Part shown: piece after piece, positions 1 to 10,070 of the stretch
Position numbering within the stretch: the stretch's first letter is position 1
Layout: each line of letters opens with the position of its first letter
Program-made: the position numbers and the translations under genes
The notes under the pieces: model-generated
What the model was told of the DNA's origin: nothing
The model's database searches: none
The model's input: the letters and a program-made list of their open reading frames with translations, nothing else
Source: Granulicella sp.
GTDB lineage: Bacteria; Acidobacteriota; Terriglobia; Terriglobales; Acidobacteriaceae
Direction: 5' to 3'
DNA: 27,147 nt
Assembly (NCBI GenBank): GCA_003133205.1
Contig: PKWK01000284.1
Location: 1 to 27,147 of the forward strand

Positions 1-2117
<2,117 letters not shown>

Positions 2118-2227
2118 GACTGAGGTCCTTAATTGCGTTCGCGCGGGCGAAGGGGTTCAAACTCTAGTTTACGCGAATTGCACTTGTCGGAGGATGGGTT
2201 GAGCCCGGCTGGTCGGGGCCCAGGTGG

Positions 2228-2333
2228 CTAGGCCAGAACCTCGAATTCGTAAGCGACGGAGCGGAATGGCTGCTCGGTGCTCTGGAATTCAAAGATCAAC
2301 CTTGCCGGGGGCGGCGGCCTTCAGAGCGAAGTC
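2228..2333 (-). pseudogene. Possible decayed C-terminal fragment, chagasin (I42)-like
   Basis: Between the NlpE-like gene and secA, two minus-strand frames together spell a protein-like tail: DFALKAAAPGK in one frame, then RLIFEFQSTEQPFRSVAYEF ending VLA and TAG in the next. Only a one-base shift near 2291 separates them. The pattern (apolar-F-x-A-x-PGK-x-L-x-F-x-F, then a terminal beta strand) resembles the last two strands of chagasin-type protease inhibitors. No start codon or N-terminal NPTTG-type motif is seen. This is read from amino-acid pattern alone and could be chance. Confidence 0.25.
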
Positions 2334-2766
2334 AGTCGCTCGTGAAGGCGTTGCCATTGCCCGACCCGGTGATCGTGTAGATGGTCATGCACTGTGCTGC
2401 GGGAGGTTTCATGGCCCACGCAGTGCGGTAGGCCGCGAGCGACGCCACCGGAAGCGCAAGAGTAGACGCACCGCCAATCACCGGGAAACGACGCTCGGGC
2501 TGCGGAATCAACACCGTTGCGCCGCCGTGCACTCTGCCGGAGAAACGCTCGATCATGACGAACGTACCGCTTCCGCTGCCCCAGTCCGGTCCTCTGTCTA
2601 CGAGAGTGATCTCCGTCCAGATGCCGGTGCAATCCTGGCACAGGACCGAGCCCAGGTAGCGGCCGTCCATGCCGAACTCTCCAGCAGGCAGAATGGAGGC
2701 GCCCGCCATTCGCAACGAACTCAGCAGAACAACCACGTACACGAATTGGATGGGTCGCAGTTTCAT
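2332..2766 (-). CDS. NlpE N-terminal-domain-like exported protein
   Basis: This is a 144-residue protein with a Sec-type signal peptide (MKLRPIQFVYVVVLL..., cleavage probably near residue 24). The mature part begins with LGSVLCQDCTGIWTEITL, the CxxC-G-I-x-T-x-L-x-L signature of the NlpE N-terminal (OB-like) domain. The cysteines are residues 43 and 46. NlpE in enterobacteria is an outer-membrane lipoprotein that senses copper and surface stress, but this protein has no lipobox cysteine, so it is probably periplasmic rather than lipid-anchored. It stands alone, 214 nt upstream of secA on the same strand. Function beyond the fold is unknown, and a sensor or copper role would be inference. Confidence 0.7.
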   Translation of the reverse strand: MKLRPIQFVYVVVLLSSLRMAGASILPAGEFGMDGRYLGSVLCQDCTGIWTEITLVDRGPDWGSGSGTFVMIERFSGRVHGGATVLIPQPERRFPVIGGASTLALPVASLAAYRTAWAMKPPAAQCMTIYTITGSGNGNAFTSD

Positions 2767-3023
2767 CTGGCTCTTGGGCGATCGATCACCGGCTCCCGCA
2801 CGTAGACTCCGCGGGTATCAAATTGCCCAGGTACAAGTTTACGCGATGTCTGCATTCGAGCGTATACATCGGCACTTTCGGAACGCTTGCAGGCAACCTT
2901 TTCTCCTCAAATTGCATTCTTGTGCGTCTTTGTCTCCCTCGCAAGCGTTACCTTGGTTAGCAGCAGAAATTGAATTGAACGATCTGCACCGAAGTCGGAC
3001 GAAGTTCAATTCCGGAGAATCCA

Positions 3024-3572
3024 ATGAAACCTTTAGCAAAATTACTTGCAGGCGCACTCTTTTGTACTGCCATCGTGGGGGCGCCGATTATGGCGCAGAC
3101 GGTCACAATCGACTACGACCACACCGTCAACTTCATGAAGTTCAAGACGTACACGTGGGGGAAGGTCCACGCAACCGATCCCAACGTCGAAGCCCGCATC
3201 ACCATCGCTCTAAACCGCAACATGGGCGGCAGATACATGACTGAGGTTGCAAAGGGTGGCGACGTCACCATCGCAGCCGTCGCAGCTACCAAGGACAAGC
3301 AGGAATTCGCCACGTTCTACGATTCCTTCAGCGATTTCACATGGCAGCGTCCCTGGGGCAGTGCAGGCTTCCTGGATTCGCAGCCTACCATCAACGACGT
3401 TCCCCTCAGCACCCTGATCGTCGATATGTACGACACCAAAACCCGCAAGCTCCTATGGCGCGGCGCCATTACCCTTTCTGCCGCGGACGCCGCAAGCAAA
3501 GAAGCCGACCAGAAGTTTGACAAGGCAGTCACCCAGCTGATCAGCAAGTATCCGCCAAAGTTCAAGAAGTAG
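3024..3572 (+). CDS. DUF4136 domain-containing exported protein
   Basis: This is a 182-residue protein with an N-terminal signal peptide (MKPLAKLLAGALFCTAIVGAPIMA, cleavage likely before QTV). The mature region starts with the typical DUF4136 opening (V-x-x-D-x-D-x-x-x-x-F-x-x-x-K-T-Y-x-W). It ends with LIVDMYDTKTRKLLWRGAI, followed by a helical segment and a lysine-rich tail (FDKAVTQLISKYPPKFKK). DUF4136 proteins are small envelope proteins, often lipoproteins, of unknown function; this copy lacks a lipobox. GGAG lies 8 nt before the ATG. The gene is transcribed divergently from the NlpE-like gene across a 257-nt spacer that must hold both promoters. Family assignment is firm; role unknown. 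Confidence 0.88.
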   Translation: MKPLAKLLAGALFCTAIVGAPIMAQTVTIDYDHTVNFMKFKTYTWGKVHATDPNVEARITIALNRNMGGRYMTEVAKGGDVTIAAVAATKDKQEFATFYDSFSDFTWQRPWGSAGFLDSQPTINDVPLSTLIVDMYDTKTRKLLWRGAITLSAADAASKEADQKFDKAVTQLISKYPPKFKK

Positions 3573-3584
3573 TTCGAAGCTCCC

Positions 3585-3630
3585 AGCGCCACTGCGGTGG
3601 CCTCGCGTAGATCGCGAGGGTCACGGCGCT
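3585..3630 (+). terminator. Nested hairpin 3' of the DUF4136 gene
   Basis: Twelve bases after the DUF4136 stop lies CCTCGCG-TAGAT-CGCGAGG (3601-3619, perfect 7-bp stem). It is enclosed by AGCGCC at 3585-3590 and GGCGCT at 3625-3630. A competing hairpin, GCCAC-TGCG-GTGGC (3588-3601), overlaps the left side. There is no T-tract, so it may be a factor-dependent terminator or an mRNA 3'-end stabiliser rather than a classical intrinsic terminator. Confidence 0.4.
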
Positions 3631-3848
3631 CACAATCTTCCGGCGATTTAGCGGAATGTTCATACATCACAAAAAAAATGTGACATAAGTCCGATTCCGG
3701 CTCTCCTCCCGCAAGACTCTCTCAAAACATTTCCCACCCACACCTCAGTATTTGAGGAGCAAGGAAACTGCGCGACCGATTCGTCGGACGAGCGACAGCG
3801 CCCGGCATCTGTCCAGAATATCGGGTGTCCCAATCTCGCCCGGTCGTC

Positions 3849-4382
3849 TTACTTGGCTACCGCAGCCGGGGGCGTCGTCGTCGGTGTTACCGACGCCGCA
3901 GCCGCGTTTGCCGCCAGCGCAGCCTCTGACTCTTTCGTCGCCGCAATCGCATCCGGCGGAATCGGCAACTGTTCCTTGAGGTACTTCACCAGCGGACTCT
4001 TCGCGATCTCCAGCGCGATCACCACCGATTGCGCATTCAGTTCCGCGCCCTCCGCGCTGGTGTGCACATAGTCGATCGGGAACCACAGCGCCGCCTTGTC
4101 CTTGCCTACTGACTCCATCCGCGTCGCCTCTACGGGCGCCATATCGATGAACGCCAGGTGGTCTTCCTGCGCGATCTTCCACATCACTGGCCCAAAGCGC
4201 TTGTCCAGCGACACATGCGGAGTGCCTGTCGCGTCCGGCCTCCAGCTATTGTGGATCGTCATCGAGAGGAACATCGGCGTCGCGCCCTTGGCCTCTACGT
4301 CCGCGACGTACTTGCGGTTGTACCAGCCGTAGGTATGGACCGTCTCCACCTTGCCCGACATCACTCCCACCGACTGCAGCAC
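3849..4382 (-). pseudogene. Truncated rhamnogalacturonan acetylesterase-like SGNH hydrolase
   Basis: The open frame encodes about 177 residues matching only the C-terminal half of rhamnogalacturonan acetylesterases (YesT/RgaE type, which deacetylate pectin backbones). It holds VETVHTYGWYNRKYVADVEAKGATP, the segment before the last block, then the catalytic Asp-His block DYVHTSAEGAELNAQ. The N-terminal GDS nucleophile block and the glycine and asparagine oxyanion blocks are absent. The frame begins at a GTG whose upstream side is not esterase sequence but a 70-bp repeat that recurs at 14433. The C-terminus continues into a low-complexity Ala/Thr/Pro tail. No ribosome-binding site is visible. 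I read it as a gene broken by insertion or recombination at the repeat, unlikely to be catalytic. Confidence 0.75.
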
Positions 4383-4451
4383 AAGGTGGCTTTAGCCACT
4401 GAGGGAATCTCCGCGTGGGGTAGGCGACTTTTTCAGCACCCTCTTCAGCCC
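4382..4451. repeat. 70-bp dispersed repeat, copy 1
   Basis: This segment matches 14433-14502 with two mismatches in 70 bases. It starts with the near-palindrome GTGGCT-TT-AGCCAC (4386-4399) and ends in a degenerate CTTCAGCCC. Its left edge coincides with the point where the esterase coding similarity stops. It has no transposase and no obvious target duplication; it looks like a non-autonomous, REP-like element. Confidence 0.85.
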
Positions 4452-4742
4452 GGACAATTGCGGACAAGTGGAGAAGGGGCTTTAGCCGCCAGTAGTCACT
4501 GATAGTGATTTGCCGTCGGCTCGCCGCTGGCCCCATGGAACAGCGCATGGTTGATGTCCGGCCAGAACTCGCGAATCTTGACCCACTAGTCTTAGAACTC
4601 TAAGAGTCATCCTATAACATCCTCCGAATTGGTATAGAGTGGGCCACAACGGATGAGTGGATTCCTCCGTCAGGAACATCCACCCTGTACACTCTCAGCG
4701 ACTCAATAGTTTGAAAAATGTTGTAACCATCGGGAGAAAAAA
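4452..4742. other. Gene-free stretch with a second small palindrome, relic coding tail and AT-rich inverted repeat
   Basis: This stretch is right of the repeat. 4478-4487 is another CTTTAG-centred palindrome (GGCT-TT-AGCC). On the minus strand 4496-4582 reads WVKIREFWPDINHALFHGAS and on to ANHYQ before a TGA; this looks like the tail of a lost gene of unidentified family and is preceded by an in-frame stop. 4591-4604 is a perfect inverted repeat, CTTAGA-AC-TCTAAG, in a locally AT-rich patch that may serve the downstream M20 peptidase gene. No intact gene is visible. Confidence 0.6.
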
Positions 4743-6188
4743 GTGGAAACCGCTCCAACCGCCGCCGTCACATTCGCCCAGCACAACGCACCTCGTTTCG
4801 TCGAAGAGCTGAAGTCCCTCCTGCGCATCCCATCCATTTCCACCTCGCCTGAGCACGCAGCCGACACGCGCCGCGCCGCCGAGTTTGTCGCCGCCGAACT
4901 TCGCCGCATCGGCATGCAGAACGTTCGCCTCATCGAGACATCCACTCCCGAGACCGTGATCGCCCCCAGCTCCGGCCCCGCCCAGATTGTTCCCGCGCGC
5001 GACGGCCACCCCCTCGTCTATGCCGACCATCTCCACGCCGGGCCCGCGGCCACGACGGTCCTCCTCTACGGCCACTACGACGTGCAGCCTCCCGACCCGC
5101 TCGACGAGTGGAAGTCGCCGCCCTTCGAACCCACCGAGCGCGACGGCAATCTCTACGCGCGCGGCGCCGTCGACGACAAGGGCCAGATGTGGATGCACGT
5201 CAAAGCCCTCGAATCGCTTCTCGCAAGCAACGCCGGCAAGCTCCCCGTCAACATCCGCGTCATCATCGAGGGCGAAGAGGAGGTCGGCGGAGAGGGAATC
5301 GCCGCTTTCGTCCGCGAGCACCCCGACCAACTCGCCGCTAACGTCGCCCTGGTCTCCGACACCGAGATGTTCGCGCCCGATCTGCCCACCCTCTGCGTCG
5401 GTCTGCGCGGCATGATCTACACCGAGATCGAGGCCCGCGGCGCACGCTCCGACCTACACTCCGGCATGTACGGCGGCGCCGCCCCCAACCCGTTCTTCGC
5501 CCTGGCACAGATCATCGCGCAACTCAAAGACGCCTCCGGCAAAATCCTCATCCCCGGCTTCTACGACAAAGTCGCCAAGCCATCCGCCGACGAACTCAAA
5601 GCCTGGAAGGCTCTCCCCTTCGACGAAGAGCACTACCGCGAGACCGAAGTCGGCTCGACCACCCTCACCGGCGAGCCCGGCTACTCCGTCCTCGAGCGTA
5701 CCTGGGCCCGCCCCACCCTCGAAGTCCACGGCATGCCGGGAGGTTTCATCGGTGCCGGCGCAAAGACTGTCATCCCCGCCCGCGCAGTCGCCAAAGTCTC
5801 CATGCGCCTCGTCCCCGACCAGACCCCCGCTGAGTCCTTCGCCCAGTACAAGGCCTTCGTCGGATCGCTCTGCCCCGCGGGAATCACCCTCGAAGTCCGC
5901 CTCATCCATGCGGGCGACCCCATCGTCGTCTCCACCGACAACCCCTACGTTCGCACCGCCACAACCGCCATGCATGACGTCTTCAAAACGGACACGGTTT
6001 TCATCCGCAGCGGAGGATCCATCCCCATCGTCGGCGACTTCATCCGCGAACTTCACATCCCCACCCTGATGATGGGATTCGGCCTGCCCGACGACAACCT
6101 CCACGCCCCCAACGAAAAATTCCACCTCGCAAACTTCCACCGAGGAATCGAATCCATCATCCGCTTCCTCGCAAATGTTGGTGCCTGA
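4743..6188 (+). CDS. M20 family zinc dipeptidase / carboxypeptidase
   Basis: This 481-residue protein belongs to the ArgE/DapE/CPG2/carnosinase superfamily, which hydrolyses dipeptides or N-acylated amino acids with a two-zinc centre. The metal-binding plan is intact: LLYGHYDVQPPDPLDEW (His about 111), RGAVDDKGQ (Asp about 144), EGEEEVGGEG (catalytic and ligand Glu about 178-180), SDTEMF (Asp), and HAPNEKF near the C-terminus (His). A lid or dimerisation insert with GARSDLHSGMYGGAAPNP lies between. No signal peptide is seen, so it is probably cytosolic. The start is GTG with GGGAGA 7 nt upstream. It overlaps the next gene by one base (TGATG), so the two are translationally coupled. Exact substrate cannot be read from sequence. 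Confidence 0.93.
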   Translation: METAPTAAVTFAQHNAPRFVEELKSLLRIPSISTSPEHAADTRRAAEFVAAELRRIGMQNVRLIETSTPETVIAPSSGPAQIVPARDGHPLVYADHLHAGPAATTVLLYGHYDVQPPDPLDEWKSPPFEPTERDGNLYARGAVDDKGQMWMHVKALESLLASNAGKLPVNIRVIIEGEEEVGGEGIAAFVREHPDQLAANVALVSDTEMFAPDLPTLCVGLRGMIYTEIEARGARSDLHSGMYGGAAPNPFFALAQIIAQLKDASGKILIPGFYDKVAKPSADELKAWKALPFDEEHYRETEVGSTTLTGEPGYSVLERTWARPTLEVHGMPGGFIGAGAKTVIPARAVAKVSMRLVPDQTPAESFAQYKAFVGSLCPAGITLEVRLIHAGDPIVVSTDNPYVRTATTAMHDVFKTDTVFIRSGGSIPIVGDFIRELHIPTLMMGFGLPDDNLHAPNEKFHLANFHRGIESIIRFLANVGA

Positions 6189-6904
6189 TGGCTCAGTACG
6201 CGCCGTTTCAGGTCGGCGGTTACGTCCTCGCCGGCGGCTGCAGCTCCCGCATGGGCACCGACAAAGCTCTCCTGCAACTCGCCGGCAAGCCGCTAATCCA
6301 GCACGCCGTCAGCAAGCTCCGCCGCACCTGCTCCGACGTCCACATCCTCAGCAGCAATCCCGCCCTCGCACCCTACTTCCCACTCGTCCCCGACATCCAC
6401 CCCAACTGCGGCCCAGTCGGCGGCATGGAAGCCGCGCTGCTTCACTCCCCCTACGACTGGAACCTCTTCCTGGCCGTCGACATGCCATTTCTACCCACGG
6501 CCTACATCTGGGGATGGACGCGTCACTGGATGCAGTCCGCAGACGACGGCGCACGCATTCGCATCTTCTCCGACGACGGGCGACCTCACCCCGGCTTCTG
6601 CTTCCTGCACAAGGACGTCTTGCCCTTCCTCTCCAAAGCGATCAGCGAGCGGGACCTCAAGCTCATGCGCGTCTTTGAAGCTGCGGGAAGGGAACTGGCT
6701 TTGCGCCGTGGATTTCCTCCCGAAGCGGTTCTCTGGAACGCTCCAGCGACAGCAGTGCAAACAACGCAGGGCAAAGAGGGGTTGGCCGAGTGGTGTTCCG
6801 TCACCGAGGCGCAGCAGGCCGCAAGCCCCCTCTGGTTCGCCAATCTCAACACTCCCGAGGACTTCGCCCTGGCCGAAACCCACACCGGCGCGCTCGACAC
6901 CTGA
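6188..6904 (+). CDS. mobA: Molybdenum cofactor guanylyltransferase (MobA-like NTP transferase)
   Basis: This is a 238-residue nucleotidyltransferase. MobA attaches GMP from GTP to molybdopterin to make the guanine-dinucleotide form of the molybdenum cofactor. The N-terminal loop LAGGCSSRMGTDKALL (about residues 14-29) is the NTP-binding signature, with Arg21, Asp25 and Lys26 in the usual places. GPVGGMEAAL and the metal-binding VDMPFL follow. The last 60 residues diverge but end with the NLNTPEDF motif typical of MobA C-termini. Overlap with the M20 gene suggests co-transcription, though the two reactions are unrelated. A related MobA-family role such as CTP:molybdopterin transfer cannot be excluded. 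Confidence 0.87.
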   Translation: MAQYAPFQVGGYVLAGGCSSRMGTDKALLQLAGKPLIQHAVSKLRRTCSDVHILSSNPALAPYFPLVPDIHPNCGPVGGMEAALLHSPYDWNLFLAVDMPFLPTAYIWGWTRHWMQSADDGARIRIFSDDGRPHPGFCFLHKDVLPFLSKAISERDLKLMRVFEAAGRELALRRGFPPEAVLWNAPATAVQTTQGKEGLAEWCSVTEAQQAASPLWFANLNTPEDFALAETHTGALDT

Positions 6905-7000
6905 TCATCTCGGCGCACTTAAGTAATGCCGCGCGCCCCTTCTTCGCCGCAAGATTTCCTCACGGCGCCTCCGCGCATCGTGCATCATAGAGACACGCCC

Positions 7001-8017
7001 ATGGCAGACCAGGATCCGAAACCAGATTCAACGCCAGACGAACGCTCCGAAGCCGTTGATCACAATCTGGCCCACGAAGCCACGTCTTCCGGGGCTCCGT
7101 CGGACGAACACGTCAACCTCCCCGCCGAAGCTTCTACCGAGGCGCAGGAAACCGTGCAGGAGTTCATGGCCGAGGCCGCCCAGCAGAACGTGGCCGCCAA
7201 CGAAGCCGTCTCGGCAGGAGCCGAAGGATCAGACTCTGAAGGAAAACCTGTCAACGGCGACGGCAAATCCGGCCCCTACATCGCCTTCGAAAATGTCTAT
7301 AAGTCCTTTGGCAGTCTCGTCGTCCTCGAGGACGTCAGCTTTTCCGTCCAGCCCGGCGAGACCCTATGCATCCTCGGACGCTCCGGCGTCGGCAAGTCCG
7401 TCTCCCTCCAGATTCTCATGGGCTTCCTCAGGGCCGACAAGGGCAGAGTCATGGTCGCCGGCGAAGACATCTGTGGATTCAACGAGAAGCAATTGCAGGC
7501 CGTCCGCCGCAAGGTCACCATGGTCTTCCAGAACGGCGCGCTCTTTGACTCCATCACCGTCGGCGAAAACGTCGCCTTCCCCCTGCGCGAGCGCCACGAC
7601 CTCGCCGAGGACCAGATCCAGCAGATCGTCCGTGGAATGCTCGAGATGGTCGGCGTCGCCGGCATGGAGGACCTCCTGCCCTCCGACCTCTCCACCGGCA
7701 TGAAGCGCTCCGTCGCCATCGCGCGCGCCCTCGCATCCCAGCCCGAGGCTGTCCTCTACGACGAGCCCACAACCATGGTCGATCCGTTGATGGGCCACCT
7801 CCTTGGCAGCCTCATCGCACGCCTCAAGACTCAGTTGCATCTAACAAGTATCGTCGTGACCCACGACATGCGCTTCGCCCGCAAATTGGCCGACAGAATC
7901 GTCTTCCTTCACGAGGGAGATACCCGCTTCTTCGGCACCGTGGAAGACATGGATCGCAGCGAGGATCCCGTACTCCAGGAGTTTTTAGCTATGGACGCGC
8001 TCGTATTACCGGTATAG
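7001..8017 (+). CDS. ABC transporter ATP-binding protein, Mla/Ttg2A-like, with long acidic N-terminus
   Basis: This protein is about 338 residues from ATG 7001; an in-frame ATG at 6926 would add 25 unconvincing residues without a ribosome-binding site. The first ~85 residues are acidic, low-complexity and probably disordered. An ATPase closest to MlaF/Ttg2A follows, the ATPase of the MlaFEDB lipid transport system. Features: Walker A GRSGVGKS (126-133), Q-loop VFQNGALFDSITVGENVAF, Walker B LYDEPTT and switch histidine VVTHDM. The signature is LSTGMKRSVAIARAL instead of LSGGM, and the D-loop neighbourhood reads TTMVDP instead of TTGLDP. No MlaE permease or MCE-domain partner is encoded nearby. 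Cytosolic, membrane-associated through partners elsewhere, if any. Confidence 0.85.
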   Translation: MADQDPKPDSTPDERSEAVDHNLAHEATSSGAPSDEHVNLPAEASTEAQETVQEFMAEAAQQNVAANEAVSAGAEGSDSEGKPVNGDGKSGPYIAFENVYKSFGSLVVLEDVSFSVQPGETLCILGRSGVGKSVSLQILMGFLRADKGRVMVAGEDICGFNEKQLQAVRRKVTMVFQNGALFDSITVGENVAFPLRERHDLAEDQIQQIVRGMLEMVGVAGMEDLLPSDLSTGMKRSVAIARALASQPEAVLYDEPTTMVDPLMGHLLGSLIARLKTQLHLTSIVVTHDMRFARKLADRIVFLHEGDTRFFGTVEDMDRSEDPVLQEFLAMDALVLPV

Positions 8018-8377
8018 GCTTTACCATCACCGATTCTGTCACTCCTCCCTGGAATAACGGAAGGTTGTCATGTGTCTTTGGTTTCAGTATTCTCGAAGAA
8101 AGACCAGAACCCTGGCATGTTTCACTCCACTGTTCCACTTAGGCGCATCGCTGTCTCTGCGACGCTGCCCTTCCGAAGAAGTAGCTCAACCGTACCAACT
8201 CGAGCAGTCGTAAACGCAGTCCCCGCAGGTATGAGTCTCCTCTTTAGAGAACCACCGCACGCGAGTCCGCAAACGTCACAGAAAACTGTGACCTGCTCAA
8301 ACTGAAGCCGGGTTTTATCCGGCACACAAATTTCGGCGCGCACGATGCGCGTCGTGGGAGTGAGAGAGCCGTTCGCC
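8018..8377. other. Intergenic region upstream of the glycosyl-1-phosphate transferase gene
   Basis: About 360 bases of lower GC than the flanks. It contains the perfect inverted repeat listed at 8275-8292 and a shorter one (GCCGG-GTTTTAT-CCGGC, near 8307-8323). A 47-codon ATG frame at 8070-8213 has a fair Shine-Dalgarno but Arg/Cys-rich, protein-unlike content, and an 85-codon antisense frame also exists; I do not call either. The region probably carries the promoter of the next gene. Confidence 0.5.
8275..8292. promoter_or_regulatory. Perfect 7-bp inverted repeat, candidate operator
   Basis: The sequence GTCACAG-AAAA-CTGTGAC is perfectly symmetric and lies about 85-100 bases before the next start codon. 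A related TCACA-(N7)-TGTGA pair occurs at 3667-3683. It could be a dimeric regulator site or a small RNA hairpin; nothing shows which. Confidence 0.4.
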
Positions 8378-9889
8378 ATGGCGACACCGGATTATCTCGA
8401 ACAAGTAGTTATTTCAGGCCGCAGACGCAGTGTCGCTGACGGGACGCCGTCCGAGCGTCTTGGGCTCTTATATCGCCCATCTGTCACCAGCCTCATCTGG
8501 GCTACCCTCGATCTCTTGACCGTGCTGATCGCCGCACTCGTGGCGCTGCGCTTTCGGGTCGACGTCCCAAGCGACGTGTCTGCAACCTCCGCGCTCCCCT
8601 TCCTGGTCCACTCCGCGCATTGGGTCACGTGGACCTATATTGCGTGGTTCGGACTGCTGCTCGTGATTCTCGCGCGGTCCTACGGTCTCTACGGACCCAT
8701 CCTGAGCCGCAACGGCCTCAATGAACAGCGTATGACCGTTCAGGCAACGCTCACCGCCGGACTTCTGCTCTGCGGCACGCTGTATCTCCGTCGCGCCGAA
8801 GGCGTCTCCCGCGAAGTCGTGATCCTGCTCGTGGTTTTTTCCACGATCCTTCTCTGCGTCCGGCGAGCCGTCTGGCGCAAAGTAGTCTACAGCCGCTATC
8901 GCGAAGGCCTGGAGACGCGCAATGTCCTCATCGTCGGCGCCGGCCGTGTCGCCCATGCCCTCCGCAATCACCTCGAATCGCTCCGCCACCTCGGCTTCCG
9001 CTTCAAGGGCTTCGTCGCCCTCACCGAACGCGAGGCCGAATCCGGCGACGCCGACATCATCGGAGACGTGCGCAACTGCCTCTCTCTCGCCCGCTCCCTC
9101 TTCGTCGACGAAATCTTCTTCTCCGTCCCGGCGGAGAAAAAACTTGTCATCGCCCTGGTCGAAGAGGCCCGCGGCCTCGGCATCGACGTCCGCGTCGTGC
9201 CCGACCTCTACGACGGCCTCGCATGGAACGCCCCCGTCGAGTACATCGGCCAGTTTCCCACCATCCCATTGCACCGGCGAGATCTCCCCATCGGCGCCTT
9301 CCTGATCAAGCGAGCGCTCGACACTACTGGCGCTGCCGTCGCCATGCTGCTCGGAGCGCCGTTCATGCTCCTCCTCGTCGCCGCCGTCAAACTCGACTCG
9401 GAAGGCCCCATCTTCTATCGCGCGCAACGCATCGGGCGCAAAGGCCGCACCTTCAACTGCTACAAGTTCCGCACCATGTGCGCCAATGCAGACAAGCTGA
9501 AGAAGGATCTGGAACACAAGAACGAGCGCGACGGCATCCTCTTCAAGATCGCCAACGACCCCCGCGTCACCCGCGTCGGCCGCTTCCTGCGCAAGTATTC
9601 GCTCGACGAACTCCCCCAGTTCTACAACGTCCTCCGCGGAGACATGAGCCTGGTTGGCCCGCGCCCTCCCATCGCCTCCGAAGTCGAGCAGTATGACCTC
9701 TCCCACCTGCGCCGCCTCGACGTCCTCCCCGGAATGACCGGCCTCTGGCAGGTCGAAGCCCGCCAGGATCCATCCTTCGACAGCTACATCTCCCTCGACA
9801 CCGCCTACGTCGAAAACTGGAGCCTCTGGCTCGACATGAAAATCCTCGCCCGAACCGTAGGCGTAGTCTTCTCCGGCACCGGCTCCTAA
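8378..9889 (+). CDS. Polyprenyl-phosphate sugar-1-phosphate transferase (exopolysaccharide priming enzyme, WcaJ-like)
   Basis: About 503 residues from ATG 8378 (GAGAGAG 9 nt upstream); an in-frame ATG at 8345 would add 11 residues but has no ribosome-binding site. The protein has the usual build of large priming transferases. There are four predicted N-terminal membrane helices (about residues 40-170), a central Rossmann-like CoA-binding domain (NVLIVGAGRVAHALRNHLES), and a re-entrant helix followed by the catalytic bac_transf domain. That domain contains RAQRIGRKGRTFNCYKFRTM, RVTRVGRFLRKYSLDELPQ, GDMSLVGPRPP and LPGMTGLWQVEAR. It transfers a hexose-1-phosphate from a UDP-sugar to undecaprenyl phosphate, the first step of exopolysaccharide or capsule repeat assembly. 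No other polysaccharide gene lies beside it. Which sugar is used is unknown. Confidence 0.92.
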   Translation: MATPDYLEQVVISGRRRSVADGTPSERLGLLYRPSVTSLIWATLDLLTVLIAALVALRFRVDVPSDVSATSALPFLVHSAHWVTWTYIAWFGLLLVILARSYGLYGPILSRNGLNEQRMTVQATLTAGLLLCGTLYLRRAEGVSREVVILLVVFSTILLCVRRAVWRKVVYSRYREGLETRNVLIVGAGRVAHALRNHLESLRHLGFRFKGFVALTEREAESGDADIIGDVRNCLSLARSLFVDEIFFSVPAEKKLVIALVEEARGLGIDVRVVPDLYDGLAWNAPVEYIGQFPTIPLHRRDLPIGAFLIKRALDTTGAAVAMLLGAPFMLLLVAAVKLDSEGPIFYRAQRIGRKGRTFNCYKFRTMCANADKLKKDLEHKNERDGILFKIANDPRVTRVGRFLRKYSLDELPQFYNVLRGDMSLVGPRPPIASEVEQYDLSHLRRLDVLPGMTGLWQVEARQDPSFDSYISLDTAYVENWSLWLDMKILARTVGVVFSGTGS

Positions 9890-9900
9890 CCGACTCTGAG

Positions 9901-9970
9901 GGGTGCCCCATGATCACCGAGCGATCGGCGGTAGCCGATTCGCAAGGTTATCGTGGGCCTACTCTCTTCG
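9901..9970 (+). repeat. GGGTGCCCCATG hairpin repeat, copy A
   Basis: Eleven bases after the preceding stop codon. The outer stem pairs CCCATGATCACC (9907-9918) with GGTTATCGTGGG (9946-9957): 11 of 12 positions pair, one of them a G-U. Inside is an apical hairpin, ATCGGC-GGTA-GCCGAT (9924-9939). The outer stem and the right flank recur at 13019-13119, while the apical part differs. Confidence 0.8.
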
Positions 9971-10070
9971 CTGACTCTCAAGTCCTGCATCACGCTTCCA
10001 TCCGTTCGTGCTCTGCCTGAACAAAACGCTGCGAGGCGCCCAGCCCCATAGAAGCGGTAAACTTAAATTC

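Noticed and set aside
4482..4679. 65-codon minus-strand frame in the spacer before the M20 gene
   Set aside because: It runs through repeat and relic sequence with stops in the frame that looks protein-like; no coherent product.
8070..8213. 47-codon ATG frame with a fair ribosome-binding site
   Set aside because: Composition is protein-unlike, there is no codon bias like the neighbours, and an antisense frame overlaps it; better seen as leader DNA.
8122..8379. 85-codon minus-strand frame with CDVCGLACGG
   Set aside because: The cysteine pattern is suggestive, but there is no clear ribosome-binding site and it overlaps a perfect inverted repeat and the likely promoter region.
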